A stretch of 64,000 nt of DNA from positions 3,857,734 to 3,921,733 of the forward strand of contig CP011020.1 of assembly GCA_001023535.1 (NCBI GenBank), in the 5' to 3' direction. This DNA comes from Pseudomonas chlororaphis (GTDB lineage: Bacteria; Pseudomonadota; Gammaproteobacteria; Pseudomonadales; Pseudomonadaceae). Below, piece by piece: positions 30,641 to 41,743 of the stretch. The notes beneath the pieces are model-generated. The model ran no database searches. It had not been told where the DNA came from and saw nothing but the letters and a program-made list of their open reading frames with translations. Position 1 is the first letter of the stretch; every line of letters starts with the position of its first letter. The position numbers were made by a program, and so were the translations under genes.

Positions 30641-30645
30641 ACGAC

Positions 30646-31083
30646 TCAGGCCAGGGCCTTGAGCACCTCGGCAATATGCTGCAAAACACTGGTTTCGCCC
30701 TTTTCGCCCCAATACAAGGCGATCATTTGCCGATCAGCCTCGACCTTGTAGACGTTGGCCGGCAACTTTTCGAAATGCACAAGCAACGCCTCATCCTGGC
30801 AAACCTCTCGCCACTGGTTGACCCACACGCCGGGCGCGGACTGCCAGTAACTCCAGCTGTCCGGCTGCTTGCCGCGCCGCGGCCGATGGTACTGGGCACA
30901 AGGGTTTGGCGGCTGCTGGCCGAGCCAGTGAGGCCATTCCTGCGGCGCCAGTTGCATGGCCAGGCCAAGGCGCCGTGCCTCCATGCGCAGGGCCATCCGA
31001 CCACTCTGAACACGGGAGGGCCGCAACCATGCCAGAGGACTTAACACCACCAACAGGATTGACACCACTATCCAGACCGTCAT
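30646..31083 (-). CDS. Membrane-anchored protein of unknown function
   Basis: A 145-residue protein with one N-terminal membrane helix (MTVWIVVSILLVVLSPLAWL), a basic region after it (RPSRVQSGRMALRMEARRLGL), and a soluble domain of about 110 residues rich in Trp. The helix followed by positive charge suggests the soluble part is cytoplasmic. GGGAG lies eight bases before the ATG. I recognise it as a conserved Pseudomonas gene next to the universal stress gene, without a known function. It is divergent from that gene. Confidence 0.75.
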   Translation of the reverse strand: MTVWIVVSILLVVLSPLAWLRPSRVQSGRMALRMEARRLGLAMQLAPQEWPHWLGQQPPNPCAQYHRPRRGKQPDSWSYWQSAPGVWVNQWREVCQDEALLVHFEKLPANVYKVEADRQMIALYWGEKGETSVLQHIAEVLKALA

Positions 31084-31109
31084 ATTCGTACTCCCGAATT
31101 TTGAGGAGC

Positions 31110-31132
31110 CATTGACTGCGTCGCCGTCAATG
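31110..31132. promoter_or_regulatory. Palindrome in front of the universal stress gene
   Basis: CATTGAC at 31110 and GTCAATG at 31126 form a perfect inverted repeat with a 9-base spacer, in the 100-base gap between divergent genes. The spacer is too long for an Anr/FNR site. An operator for an unknown regulator is possible. Confidence 0.35.
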
Positions 31133-31183
31133 CGCTTGAAACCAGCCATACTTACCGTATCGCAATTCTCTGGAGTGCCTTCC

Positions 31184-31624
31184 ATGTACTACGAACACGT
31201 TCTGGTCGCCGTCGACCTCACTGAAGAATGCGATCCCGTCGTCAAGCGCGCCCTCGCCCTTTGCGAAGGCCGGGAGACCAAGCTGTCGCTGGTGCACATC
31301 GTCGAGCCGATGGCCATGGCCTTTGGCGGCGACGTTCCCATGGACCTGTCCCAATTGCAGCAACAGCAATTCGACCAGGCCAAGGAGCGCCTTGACCGGC
31401 TGATCGTGAAGTACCCGGCGCTGAAAAAGGAATTCAGTCACTTGACCTACGGCCAACCGCGCCAGGAAATCCATCACCTGGCCAAGGAACAGGGTTGCGA
31501 CCTGATCGTCGTCGGCAGCCATGGCCGCCACGGCCTGGCACTTCTGCTGGGCTCCACCGCCAACGACGTGCTGCATGGCGCACCGTGCGATGTGCTGGCG
31601 GTGCACCTGATCAAGCGCAGCTGA
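31184..31624 (+). CDS. Universal stress protein (UspA family)
   Basis: A 146-residue cytoplasmic protein with the Usp fold: MYYEHVLVAVDLTEECDPVVKRAL at the N-terminus and the ATP-loop motif VVGSHGRHGLALLLGSTANDVL, which fits G-x2-G-x9-G-S/T and so the nucleotide-binding branch. Such proteins aid survival in stationary phase and low oxygen. The start at 31184 has GGAG eight bases upstream; the frame is open from 31112 but that part is not conserved in the family. Confidence 0.9.
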   Translation: MYYEHVLVAVDLTEECDPVVKRALALCEGRETKLSLVHIVEPMAMAFGGDVPMDLSQLQQQQFDQAKERLDRLIVKYPALKKEFSHLTYGQPRQEIHHLAKEQGCDLIVVGSHGRHGLALLLGSTANDVLHGAPCDVLAVHLIKRS

Positions 31625-31640
31625 TTCACCAAGGAACTCA

Positions 31641-31752
31641 GCTCAATGACCGTGGCGAGGGAGCTTGCTCCCGCTGGGCTGCGTAGCAGCCCCCTGGCGG
31701 TGAGTGCCTCGCCCTCAGGCGGCAGCAAATCCCCTCGCCACGGTCATTGAGC
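31641..31752. repeat. REP doublet (GTGGCGAGGGAGC type)
   Basis: The outer arms GCTCAATGACCGTGGCGAGG at 31641 and the reverse complement ending CACGGTCATTGAGC at 31752 match beyond the normal REP core. The inner bases have diverged on the right arm. It lies at the convergent end of the stress gene and uup, eight bases from the uup stop. Confidence 0.8.
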
Positions 31753-31760
31753 GTGCGGGC

Positions 31761-33680
31761 TCAAGCGTCCAGCTCGGCCCAACGCTCGACCAATGCATCC
31801 AGCTCGGCCTGCAGTTGCTCCAGGTGCGCAATCACTTTGGCGGTTTCAGCAGCAGGTCGCTGGTAGAACCCGGTGTCGGCCATCTCGGCTTCCACCGCTG
31901 CGATCTGCTGCTCCTTCGCATCGATATCACCGGGCAAGGCTTCCAGCTCACGCTGCAGCTTGTAGCTGAGTTTCTTCTTCACCGGGGCCGGAGCGGCGGC
32001 AGCGGGCACCGGGGCCGGCTCGGCCTTGACCACGGCCGAGTTCAGGTCGGCCTTGCCGGACTTGCTCTCGGTCACGCCCAGAAGACGCGGCGAACCGCCC
32101 TGGCGCAGCCAGTCCTGGTAACCGCCAACGTATTCGCGAACCCGGCCTTCGCCTTCGAACACCAGGGTGCTGGTGACCACGTTGTCGAGGAATGCCCGGT
32201 CGTGACTGACCATCAGCACCGTGCCATTGAAGGTCAGCAGCACTTCTTCCAGCAGTTCCAGGGTTTCCACGTCCAGGTCGTTGGTCGGCTCGTCGAGCAC
32301 CAGCAGGTTCGCCGGCTTGCTGAACAGCTTGGCCAGCAGCAAGCGCGCGCGCTCGCCACCCGACAGCGCCTTGACTGGCGTGCGGGCCCGCTGCGGGCTG
32401 AACAGGAAATCGCCCAGATAGCTCAATACATGGCGGCTCTGGCCATCGATCTCGATGAAATCGCGGCCTTCGGCCACGTTGTCGATCACGGTTTTTTCCA
32501 GATCCAACTGATGGCGCAACTGGTCGAAGTAGGCCACGTCGATCTTCGTGCCCTCTTCCACCTTGCCACTGCTCGGGACCAGGCCACCGAGCATCAGCTT
32601 GAGCAGAGTGGTCTTGCCGGTGCCGTTGGCACCCAGCAGGCCGATGCGGTCGCCACGCTGCAGGACCATGGAAAAATCCTTGACCAGGAATGGCCCGCCG
32701 GGATGGGCGAAGCTGACGTTCTCCAGCACCATGACCTGTTTGCCGGATTTTTCGGCCGTTTCCAGTTGGATATTGGCCTTGCCGGTGCGCTCACGGCGTT
32801 CGCTGCGCTCGACGCGCAGCGCCTTGAGGGCACGTACCCGGCCTTCGTTACGGGTACGACGAGCCTTGATACCCTGGCGGATCCAGACTTCTTCCTGGGC
32901 CAGGCGCTTGTCGAACAGGGCGTTGGCGGTCTCTTCCGCCGCCAGCACGGCTTCCTTGTGCACCAGGAAGCTGGCGTAGTCGCCGTTCCAGTCGATCAGG
33001 CCGCCACGGTCCAGCTCAAGGATGCGGGTGGCCAGGTTTTGCAGAAAGGAACGGTCGTGGGTGATGAACAGCACCGCACCCTGGAAGTCCTTCAAGGCTT
33101 CTTCAAGCCAGGCAATCGCACCGATGTCCAGGTGGTTGGTCGGTTCGTCGAGCAGCAGCAGGTCCGGCTCGGACACCAGGGCCTGGGCCAGCAAAACGCG
33201 ACGACGCCAGCCGCCGGACAATTCGGCGAGGGTCTTGTCGGCCGGCAGTTGCAGGCGGCTCAGGGTGCTGTCGACCAGTTGCTGCAGACGCCAGCCATCA
33301 CGGGCTTCGAGGTCCTGCTGGACGTGCATCAGCTTGTCCAGGTCCGCGTCGGTGACGATGTTCTGGCTCAGGTGGTGATATTCGGCCAGCAGCGCGCCGA
33401 CACCGTCGAGGCCCTCGGCAACCACGTCGAACACGGTCCGCTCGTCGGCTACCGGCAGTTCCTGAGGCAGTTCGCCGATTTTCAGGCCTGGCGCACGCCA
33501 GACCGAGCCGTCATCGGGCTTCTGATCGCCCTTGACCAGCTTCATCATGCTGGACTTGCCAGTGCCATTGCGGCCGATGATGCACACCCGCTCACCACGG
33601 GCGATCTGCCAGGACACCTTGTCCAACAACGGCATCGCGCCGAAAGCAAGGGACACATCGCTGAATTTGAGCAGGGTCAT
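31761..33680 (-). CDS. uup: ABC-F family ATPase Uup
   Basis: A 639-residue cytoplasmic protein with two ABC domains and no membrane part. Domain 1 has Walker A GRNGTGKSSMM and signature LSGGWRRRV. Domain 2 has GANGTGKTTLL and LSGGERARL. Each is followed by LLLDEPTNHLD or LVLDEPTNDLD. A linker rich in Arg/Glu joins them, and the C-terminal 100 residues form a proline/alanine hinge and a coiled coil (LQRELEALPGDIDAKEQQIAAVEAEMA), as in Uup. ABC-F proteins act at the ribosome, and Uup also affects transposon excision. The start MTLLKFSDVSLAFG was chosen over an upstream in-frame ATG at 33752. Confidence 0.93.
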   Translation of the reverse strand: MTLLKFSDVSLAFGAMPLLDKVSWQIARGERVCIIGRNGTGKSSMMKLVKGDQKPDDGSVWRAPGLKIGELPQELPVADERTVFDVVAEGLDGVGALLAEYHHLSQNIVTDADLDKLMHVQQDLEARDGWRLQQLVDSTLSRLQLPADKTLAELSGGWRRRVLLAQALVSEPDLLLLDEPTNHLDIGAIAWLEEALKDFQGAVLFITHDRSFLQNLATRILELDRGGLIDWNGDYASFLVHKEAVLAAEETANALFDKRLAQEEVWIRQGIKARRTRNEGRVRALKALRVERSERRERTGKANIQLETAEKSGKQVMVLENVSFAHPGGPFLVKDFSMVLQRGDRIGLLGANGTGKTTLLKLMLGGLVPSSGKVEEGTKIDVAYFDQLRHQLDLEKTVIDNVAEGRDFIEIDGQSRHVLSYLGDFLFSPQRARTPVKALSGGERARLLLAKLFSKPANLLVLDEPTNDLDVETLELLEEVLLTFNGTVLMVSHDRAFLDNVVTSTLVFEGEGRVREYVGGYQDWLRQGGSPRLLGVTESKSGKADLNSAVVKAEPAPVPAAAAPAPVKKKLSYKLQRELEALPGDIDAKEQQIAAVEAEMADTGFYQRPAAETAKVIAHLEQLQAELDALVERWAELDA

Positions 33681-33903
33681 GAGCTTCTCCAAAAACCGGG
33701 CGCGCATTCTACCTGAGAAGCGCCCGGCCAGGGCCGCCAATTTCGTCGCCAATGCGCCCTTTAGCGGTTATGCCGCACAAATGTTGCGAACTGATACCAA
33801 CGGCCCCGCAAAGCTTTCGCCGGTTGCTGGCAAAAGGCTAAGCTACAGACAGTTACCCCAGGTTCCCCCTGGGCTTGTCATGTTTTTTCTGCCCGGATGT
33901 CTC

Positions 33904-35832
33904 ATGCGCAGTCGCCTTTTCAGTGTTCTATCGTGTCTATTTGTCTGTGCCACTGCCGTTCAATCCGCCCAGGCCGTGGATATTTCTACCCAGCGCCAGT
34001 ATTACGATGAGGCCAAGCGGGCCTTGGCCAAGGGCGATTCGGGCCCCTACTTGCGCTACAGCCAGGCCCTGCGTGACTATCCGCTGGAACCGTACCTGGC
34101 CTACGACGAACTGACCGCTCGCCTCAAGAGCGCCAGCAACGCCGAGATCGAGAAATTCCTCGCCGAACACGGCGACCTGCCCCAGGCCAACTGGATGAAA
34201 TTGCGCTGGTTGCGCTGGCTGGCTGATCGCGGCGACTGGGACACGTTCGTCAAATACTACGACCCCAAGCTCAACTTCACCGAACTGGACTGCCTCAACG
34301 CGCAGTACCAGCTCAGCCATGGCTTGAAGGCCGAAGGCTACGCCAATACCGAAAAACTCTGGCTCACCGGCAAATCCCAGCCCGACGCCTGCGACACCCT
34401 GTTCGGCATGTGGGCAGCCCAGGGCCAGTTGACCGAACAGAAGCGCTGGGAGCGCGCCAAACTCGCCGCCCAGGCGCGTAATTACCCATTGGCCAACAGC
34501 CTGGTCAATGCCATGACCACCCTCGCCCCCCGTGGCAAGCTGCTGGTGGATGTGGCGCAGAAACCCGAATTGCTCAACCAGCCGTCGCGCTTCCTGCCGG
34601 CCGACGAACCGATGTCCGATATCGTCAGCCTGGGCCTGCGTCGCCTGGCACGCCAGGACCCTGACAAAGCCATGGCCCTGCTGGACGGCTATGCCAGCAC
34701 CATGCGTTTTTCCCGGGATGAGAAAGTCGCGATCGCCCGGGAAATCGGCCTGACCCTGGCCAAGCGTTTCGACAGTCGCGCCCTGGCCGTGATGACCCAG
34801 TACGACCCGGAGCTACGGGACGACACCGTTTCCGAATGGCGCCTGCGCCTGCTGTTGCGCCTGGCTCGCTGGGACGACGCCTACCAATTGACCCGCCGCC
34901 TGCCCGAGTCGCTGGCCAGCACCAACCGCTGGCGCTACTGGCAGGCCCGCACCCTCGAACTGGCCCAACCCCAGAACCCCGAGGCACTGACGCTCTACAA
35001 GCACCTGGCCCGCGAGCGCGATTTCTACGGTTTCCTGGCCGCTGACCGCTCCCAGTCGCCCTACTCGCTCGTCAACAAGCCACTGGTGATGAGCCAGGCG
35101 CTGATCAACAAAGTACGCAACACCCCTGGCGTGCGCCGTGCACTGGAATTCCACGCCCGCGGCGACATCGTCGATGGACGCCGCGAGTGGTACCACGTCA
35201 GCCGGCATTTCAATCGGGACGAAATGGTCGCCCAGGCCAAACTGGCCTACGACCTGAAGTGGTATTTCCCGGCCATCCGTACCATCAGCCAGGCCAAGTA
35301 CTGGGACGACCTGGACATCCGCTTCCCGATGGCCCACCGCGACACGCTGGTGCGCGAAGCCAAGGTCCGCGGCCTGCATTCAAGCTGGGTGTTCGCGATC
35401 ACCCGCCAGGAAAGTGCCTTCATGGACGACGCCCGCTCCGGCGTCGGTGCTGCCGGCCTGATGCAACTGATGCCCGGCACGGCCAAGGAAACCGCACGCA
35501 AGTTCAGCATTCCGCTGGCCTCGCCGCAGCAAGTGCTGAATCCGGACAAGAACATCCAGCTTGGCGCGGCTTACCTGAGCCAGGTCCACAGCCAGTTCAA
35601 CGGCAACCGCGTCCTGGCATCGGCGGCCTACAACGCCGGCCCAGGCCGCGTGCGCCAGTGGCTGCGCGGCGCCGACCACCTGAGCTTCGACGTCTGGGTC
35701 GAAAGCATCCCCTTCGACGAAACACGCCAATACGTGCAGAACGTCTTGTCGTACTCGGTGATCTACGGCCAGAAACTCAACTCACCGCAGCCGTTGGTGG
35801 ACTGGCATGAGCGGTATTTTGATGATCAGTGA
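33904..35832 (+). CDS. slt: Soluble lytic murein transglycosylase
   Basis: A periplasmic enzyme of 642 residues that cleaves peptidoglycan glycan chains to 1,6-anhydromuropeptides. A signal peptide (MRSRLFSVLSCLFVCATAVQ, then SAQA) leads. A long helical superhelix domain covers residues about 30–440, a linker domain follows, and the goose-type lysozyme domain lies at the C-terminus. The catalytic Glu503 is in TRQESAFMDDARSGVGAAGLMQLMP and AAYNAGPGRVRQWL follows. The products feed the recycling step carried out by NagZ, also in this window. It is divergent from uup. Confidence 0.95.
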   Translation: MRSRLFSVLSCLFVCATAVQSAQAVDISTQRQYYDEAKRALAKGDSGPYLRYSQALRDYPLEPYLAYDELTARLKSASNAEIEKFLAEHGDLPQANWMKLRWLRWLADRGDWDTFVKYYDPKLNFTELDCLNAQYQLSHGLKAEGYANTEKLWLTGKSQPDACDTLFGMWAAQGQLTEQKRWERAKLAAQARNYPLANSLVNAMTTLAPRGKLLVDVAQKPELLNQPSRFLPADEPMSDIVSLGLRRLARQDPDKAMALLDGYASTMRFSRDEKVAIAREIGLTLAKRFDSRALAVMTQYDPELRDDTVSEWRLRLLLRLARWDDAYQLTRRLPESLASTNRWRYWQARTLELAQPQNPEALTLYKHLARERDFYGFLAADRSQSPYSLVNKPLVMSQALINKVRNTPGVRRALEFHARGDIVDGRREWYHVSRHFNRDEMVAQAKLAYDLKWYFPAIRTISQAKYWDDLDIRFPMAHRDTLVREAKVRGLHSSWVFAITRQESAFMDDARSGVGAAGLMQLMPGTAKETARKFSIPLASPQQVLNPDKNIQLGAAYLSQVHSQFNGNRVLASAAYNAGPGRVRQWLRGADHLSFDVWVESIPFDETRQYVQNVLSYSVIYGQKLNSPQPLVDWHERYFDDQ

Positions 35833-35860
35833 TTATTAGCGGAAGCTGTTGCTGAGAAGA

Positions 35861-35900
35861 AAAAATGCCCGCATCGAAAGATGCGGGCATTTCTTTTTGC
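35861..35900 (+). terminator. Rho-independent terminator of slt
   Basis: AAATGCCCGCATC / GATGCGGGCATTT with a short loop, followed by CTTTTTGC, starts about 30 bases after the slt stop. Confidence 0.85.
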
Positions 35901-35913
35901 TCGCTTGCTGGAC

Positions 35914-36282
35914 CCTGTGGGAGCGGGCTTGCCCGCGAAGAGGCCCGACCTGTCCAACATCTCCATCGACTAACACACCGCTTTCGCGAGCAAGCTCGCT
36001 CCCACAAGGGATCTACGGTGAACACACATCCTGTGCCCACCCACGATCAACCTGTGGGAGCGGGCTTGCCCGCGAAGAGGCCCGGCCTGTCCAACATCTC
36101 CATCGACTGACCCACCGCCTTCGCGAGCAAGCTCGCTCCCACAAGGGATCTACGGTGAACACACATCCTGTGCCCACCAACGATCAACCTGTGGGAGCGG
36201 GCTTGCCCGCGAAGAGGCCCGGCCTGTCCAACATCTCCATCGACTGACACACCGCTTTCGCGAGCAAGCTCGCTCCCACAGG
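35914..36282. repeat. Tandem array of three REP doublets, 137-bp period
   Basis: The sequence CCTGTGGGAGCGGGCTTGCC starts at 35914, 36051 and 36188, exactly 137 bases apart. Every unit has the plus arm, a unique spacer (CTGTCCAACATCTCCATCGA), the complementary arm TTCGCGAGCAAGCTCGCTCC and, in the first two units, a tail with AACACACATCCTGTGCCCAC. Units differ at only a few bases, and the third ends at the second arm. The array fills most of the 498-base gap between slt and the ABC exporter gene. No gene is seen there. Confidence 0.9.
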
Positions 36283-36330
36283 AGACCTTTGGTGAACCTG
36301 AATCCGCGAACACTCAGGAGCCTGCTGTGC

Positions 36331-38103
<1,773 letters not shown>

Positions 38104-38355
38104 CAGAAACGTCCGATAAAGGGAAAAAGGCCGCCAACGGCATCGAAAAACAAGGGAACCAAGTTGAATCAGAATGAGTCCGGTTGAATATGACCGCAAC
38201 GACTAGCGGCTAGATGTTATCGGTCTAAAGTCTGGCTGGAAACGCGACTGTGTTTCTGGTTGAGTACAGGTGTCGCCATGAACCCACAAGGAGTGTCATG
38301 GCTCGGTCACCTGGCGACATTACAGTAGGCACACAACCTGATGAGGAGACAGGCC

Positions 38356-38535
38356 ATGTCCTTGCAACACAGCAGCGACGACAAGATCCAAGTAATCCGC
38401 ACGCAACCGGACCAGTCCCTGGGCTGTTCGTTCATCGATGCCCAAGGGCGCGAAGTACCGATCACCGAGGACATGATCCAGAAGGCTTGCAGCGAACTGG
38501 AAAAACGACTGGTCAAACCTGCCGAACAAAAGTGA
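38356..38535 (+). CDS. PA1571 family small protein
   Basis: A 59-residue soluble protein starting MSLQHSSDDKIQVIRTQ, with central LGCSFIDAQGREVPITEDMI. It matches a small family conserved in pseudomonads without a known role. GAGGAG is seven bases upstream of the ATG. A strong terminator follows, so it is a single-gene unit. Confidence 0.8.
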   Translation: MSLQHSSDDKIQVIRTQPDQSLGCSFIDAQGREVPITEDMIQKACSELEKRLVKPAEQK

Positions 38536-38556
38536 TACAGCCCGTCTTCGCCTGAA

Positions 38557-38583
38557 CCCGACCTTGGTGTCGGGTTTTTTGTG
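38557..38583 (+). terminator. Rho-independent terminator of the PA1571-family gene
   Basis: Stem CCCGAC / GTCGGG with a CTTGGT loop followed by TTTTTT. Confidence 0.85.
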
Positions 38584-38588
38584 CCTGA

Positions 38589-39731
38589 TTACAACAGGGT
38601 GGCACCCAGCGCGGTCACGATCTGTTGCAAGGCCGGCGACTGTCCTTCGATAGCCACGTTCAAGCTGTCGATCTCCCGGCGCGGCGGATAGTGCTTGCGC
38701 AACGCATCGAAGGCGCTGCGCTGCTCACTGACCGTGCCCACCAGGCTGCGGCGAAAATCCGCATCGTCGCGGCGCGGGTCGTACACACCGCGGCACAGCG
38801 CGGCGAGGGCCCAGGCGGGGTCGGTGTCGGCATCCAGGGTGACACCGCCCAGCCAGGGCCGGGGCAGCAGGTCGCTCAGGCTGACGGCCACCGGTTGTTG
38901 CAGGAAATCGCACAAGGCCTGGTAGATCTGCGCCGTGCCGCGCTGGCGGCCATCGAGACTGTAGCCGGCAATGTGCGGGGTGGCGATGACGCACAGGTCG
39001 GCCAGGTCCACGTCCACGGTCGGCTCCTGCTCCCAGACGTCCAGCACCGCTTGCAGGTCTTCGCGCTCCAGCAGCACCTCGCGCAACGCCGCATTGTCGA
39101 TCACCGGGCCACGGGCGGCATTGATGAGCCAGGTCCCGGGCTTGAGCCGGTTCAAACGCGCTTCGTCGAACAGGTGCCAGGTCGGTTGCTCGCCGTCACG
39201 GGTCAGCGGCGTGTGCAGGCTGATGACATCGCACTGCTCGATGATCTGCTCCAGGCTGACATAGTCACCGCCCTCGGCGACCTGGCGCGGTGGATCGCAG
39301 ACCTTCACGGTCCAGCCCAGCCCCTGGAGCACTTTGATCAAGCGCCCACCCACCTGGCCCGCGCCGACCACGCCGAAAGTCCGTTGCTCAAGGTTCGCGC
39401 CCTCGATTTCAGCCAGGGCCATGAGGCTGCCCAGCACGTAGTCCACCACGCCCCGGGCATTGCAGCCCGGGGCACTGGCCCAGCGGATCCCGGCTTCGGC
39501 GAAATACTCCAGGTCCAGGTGATCGGTGCCGATGGTGCACGTGCCCACGAAGCGCACCTGGCTGCCCTCCAGCAGCGCCCGATTGACCTGGCTGACCGAT
39601 CGCACCAGCAGCACATCGGCCTGCTCGACCATCGCCCGATCGATCCCCCGCCCGGCCACTCGGCGGATTTCACCGAAACCTTGAAAAAATGCATCGAGCA
39701 GGGGGATGTTTTCGTCGGCGACGATCAGCAT
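38589..39731 (-). CDS. pdxB: 4-phosphoerythronate dehydrogenase PdxB
   Basis: A 380-residue NAD enzyme that oxidises 4-phosphoerythronate in the pyridoxal-5'-phosphate pathway. It begins [32 protein letters not shown] is the NAD-binding loop; the catalytic residues lie in [15 protein letters not shown] and [11 protein letters not shown]. The C-terminal extension of about 100 residues, absent from most D-2-hydroxyacid dehydrogenases, is a PdxB hallmark and is present. Confidence 0.95.
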   Translation of the reverse strand: MLIVADENIPLLDAFFQGFGEIRRVAGRGIDRAMVEQADVLLVRSVSQVNRALLEGSQVRFVGTCTIGTDHLDLEYFAEAGIRWASAPGCNARGVVDYVLGSLMALAEIEGANLEQRTFGVVGAGQVGGRLIKVLQGLGWTVKVCDPPRQVAEGGDYVSLEQIIEQCDVISLHTPLTRDGEQPTWHLFDEARLNRLKPGTWLINAARGPVIDNAALREVLLEREDLQAVLDVWEQEPTVDVDLADLCVIATPHIAGYSLDGRQRGTAQIYQALCDFLQQPVAVSLSDLLPRPWLGGVTLDADTDPAWALAALCRGVYDPRRDDADFRRSLVGTVSEQRSAFDALRKHYPPRREIDSLNVAIEGQSPALQQIVTALGATLL

Positions 39732-39804
39732 GGCGAAGCTCCTGTGGCGGGGTGGGCAGTGTAGGCGCTCCGGTAGGTCTGCGCATTACCAAGAGCGAAT
39801 GATG

Positions 39805-39902
39805 TTGTGGCGAGGGGATTTATCCCCGCTCGACTGCAAAGCAGTCGCAATGATAGCAAGGGGTGCTACGCACCCAACGGGGATAAATCCCCTCGCCACA
39901 AA
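39805..39902. repeat. REP doublet (GTGGCGAGGGGATTTATCCCC type)
   Basis: TTGTGGCGAGGGGATTTATC at 39805 and its exact reverse complement ending CCTCGCCACAA at 39902. The core differs from the GAGCTTGCTC type. It lies in the 283-base gap between divergent pdxB and the MATE gene. The gap otherwise holds only the promoters. Confidence 0.85.
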
Positions 39903-40014
39903 AACTCACGCGCCGAGTGCATGATTACAAATCCCTAACACAGGTTTTTTCCTGACCACTGCGTCAACGCGTAGAATTCGCCGCCTTGCGCTTATTCTTT
40001 CGGACGCTTCGCCT

Positions 40015-41418
40015 GTGAAACCTGTGATCGACACACCCGCCCTCCTCTCCCGCCCGGCCCGGGTCCGCCTGGAGTTCAAGACACTGCTGGCCCTGGCATT
40101 GCCGATCATGGTGGCGCAACTGGCGACCACCGCCATGGGCTTCGTCGATGCGGTGATGGCCGGCCGTGTCGGCCCGCGGGACCTGGCGGCGGTGGCGCTG
40201 GGCAATTCGATCTGGGTGCCGGTGTTCCTGTTGATGACCGGTACGTTGCTGGCCACCACCCCGAAAGTCGCCCAGCGCTTTGGCGCCGGCGCGTTTGGCG
40301 ACATCGGCCCGCTGGTGCGCCAGGCACTGTGGCTGGCGCTGGTGGTGGGGCTGATCGCCACGCTGGCGCTGTTCAGCGCCGAGCCGATCCTGCACATCAT
40401 GAAGGTCGACCCCGAACTGATCGGCCCGTGCATGGAGTACCTGCGCGGCATCGGTACCGGCCTTCCGGCGGTGGCGCTGTATCACGTACTGCGCTGCTTC
40501 AGCGATGGCCTGGGACGCACCCGGCCAGCGATGGTGCTGGGGTTGTGCGGGCTGGCACTGAACATTCCGCTCAACTACATCTTCATTTATGGGCACCTGG
40601 GCGTGCCGGCCATGGGCGGCGTCGGTTGCGGCTGGGCCACGGCCATCGTGATGTGGGTCATGGCCCTGGGCATGGCCGGTTGGGCCCGGTGGGCGCCGGC
40701 CTATCAATCGAGCCATCTGTTCAGCCGTTTCGACTGGCCGCAGTGGGCCGTCATCCAGCGCCTGCTCGGCATCGGCCTGCCGATTGGTATCGCAGTATTC
40801 GCCGAGTCGAGTATTTTCGCGGTGATTGCATTGTTGATCGGCAGCCTTGGCGCCACCGTGGTCGCCGGGCACCAGATTGCCCTGAACTTCAGCTCCCTGG
40901 TGTTCATGATCCCCTACTCCTTGGGCATGGCCGTGACGGTTCGGGTCGGTCAGGCACTGGGACGCGCCCAGCCCCGTGAAGCGCGCTTCGCCGCGGGCGT
41001 GGGCATGGGCACCGCGCTGGCGTATGCATGCCTGTCGGCGAGCCTGATGTTCGCCCTGCGCGGCCCCATCGCCGCGATCTATACCGCCGACCCGGTGGTG
41101 ATCGAGGTCGCGTCGATGCTGATCGTCTACGCGGCCCTGTTCCAGTTTTCCGACGCGATCCAGGTGACGGCGGCGGGCGCGCTGCGTGGCTATCAGGACA
41201 CGCGGGTGACGATGATCCTGACGTTGTTTGCCTATTGGGGCATCGGCCTGCCGGTGGGCTATGCCCTCGGCCTCACCGACTGGCTCGGCGCGGCCAGCGG
41301 CCCGAGCGGGTTGTGGCAGGGTTTGATCGTAGGCTTGAGCTGCGCGGCGCTGATGCTGTCGATCCGCCTGGCACGCAGCGCACGCCAGCAGATTCGCATC
41401 AGCCGTACGCGAGGCTAG
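40015..41418 (+). CDS. MATE family multidrug efflux transporter (NorM/PmpM-like)
   Basis: A 467-residue inner-membrane exporter with about twelve helices, in two related halves of six. The family signs are [26 protein letters not shown] in the first helix region and [35 protein letters not shown] in the middle. Such carriers use Na+ or H+ to export cationic drugs. It starts at GTG (40015). Its stop overlaps the tusA stop by four bases on the other strand. No drug-response regulator is nearby. Confidence 0.9.
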   Translation: MKPVIDTPALLSRPARVRLEFKTLLALALPIMVAQLATTAMGFVDAVMAGRVGPRDLAAVALGNSIWVPVFLLMTGTLLATTPKVAQRFGAGAFGDIGPLVRQALWLALVVGLIATLALFSAEPILHIMKVDPELIGPCMEYLRGIGTGLPAVALYHVLRCFSDGLGRTRPAMVLGLCGLALNIPLNYIFIYGHLGVPAMGGVGCGWATAIVMWVMALGMAGWARWAPAYQSSHLFSRFDWPQWAVIQRLLGIGLPIGIAVFAESSIFAVIALLIGSLGATVVAGHQIALNFSSLVFMIPYSLGMAVTVRVGQALGRAQPREARFAAGVGMGTALAYACLSASLMFALRGPIAAIYTADPVVIEVASMLIVYAALFQFSDAIQVTAAGALRGYQDTRVTMILTLFAYWGIGLPVGYALGLTDWLGAASGPSGLWQGLIVGLSCAALMLSIRLARSARQQIRISRTRG

Positions 41419-41666
41419 GCGAGTTTCTTGCGGATCCAGTAGCGGTAGGTGCCATCCACTTCGTCCTGGCCCACCAGTTCGTGGTCGAGAAACACACAGA
41501 ACTTGGGGATGTCGCGGCGCGTCGAGGGATCGGTGGCGATCACTTTCAGCAGCCCGCCAGGCACCAGGTCGCGGATGTGTTGGTGCAGCATCATCACCGG
41601 CTCGGGGCAATTGAGGCCGGTGGCATCCAGCGTGCCGTCGACCGGTGTGTCGTTCATTTCACTCAT
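41415..41666 (-). CDS. tusA: Sulfurtransferase TusA
   Basis: An 83-residue sulfur carrier for 2-thiouridine formation on tRNA. The active Cys lies in the motif [15 protein letters not shown], and the closing [23 protein letters not shown] fits TusA. It is on the opposite strand to the MATE gene, and the two stops overlap by four bases. It is followed upstream by rlmM, which is on the same strand. Confidence 0.93.
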   Translation of the reverse strand: MSEMNDTPVDGTLDATGLNCPEPVMMLHQHIRDLVPGGLLKVIATDPSTRRDIPKFCVFLDHELVGQDEVDGTYRYWIRKKLA

Positions 41667-41743
41667 GTTCTACTCCAGATACTGACCGGCATTGTCGCGC
41701 AATGCCGGGGCTCTTAACAAATGCGCCTAGCCACAGACCCGTC

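Larger units (their letters stand above)
30158..30645. other. Intergenic region upstream of fadB
   Basis: This 488-base gap contains no convincing protein gene. Features seen are a CAAAC … GTTTG pair at 30306–30332 with a 17-base spacer, which resembles two PsrA half-sites but not the standard spacing; a stem GGGCGT … ACGCCC at 30556–30576; and a plus-strand terminator at 30615–30640. The fadBA promoter must lie in the left part on the minus strand. The right part is treated as a possible small RNA gene. Confidence 0.5.

Noticed and set aside
30476..30712. A 78-codon minus-strand frame across the possible small RNA
   Set aside because: Basic, Cys-rich product without ribosome site; it overlaps the 3' end of the membrane protein gene.
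35914..36282. CRISPR-like regular spacing
   Set aside because: The repeated unit is 137 bases with REP arms, spacers are the same in each unit, and no cas genes are near.
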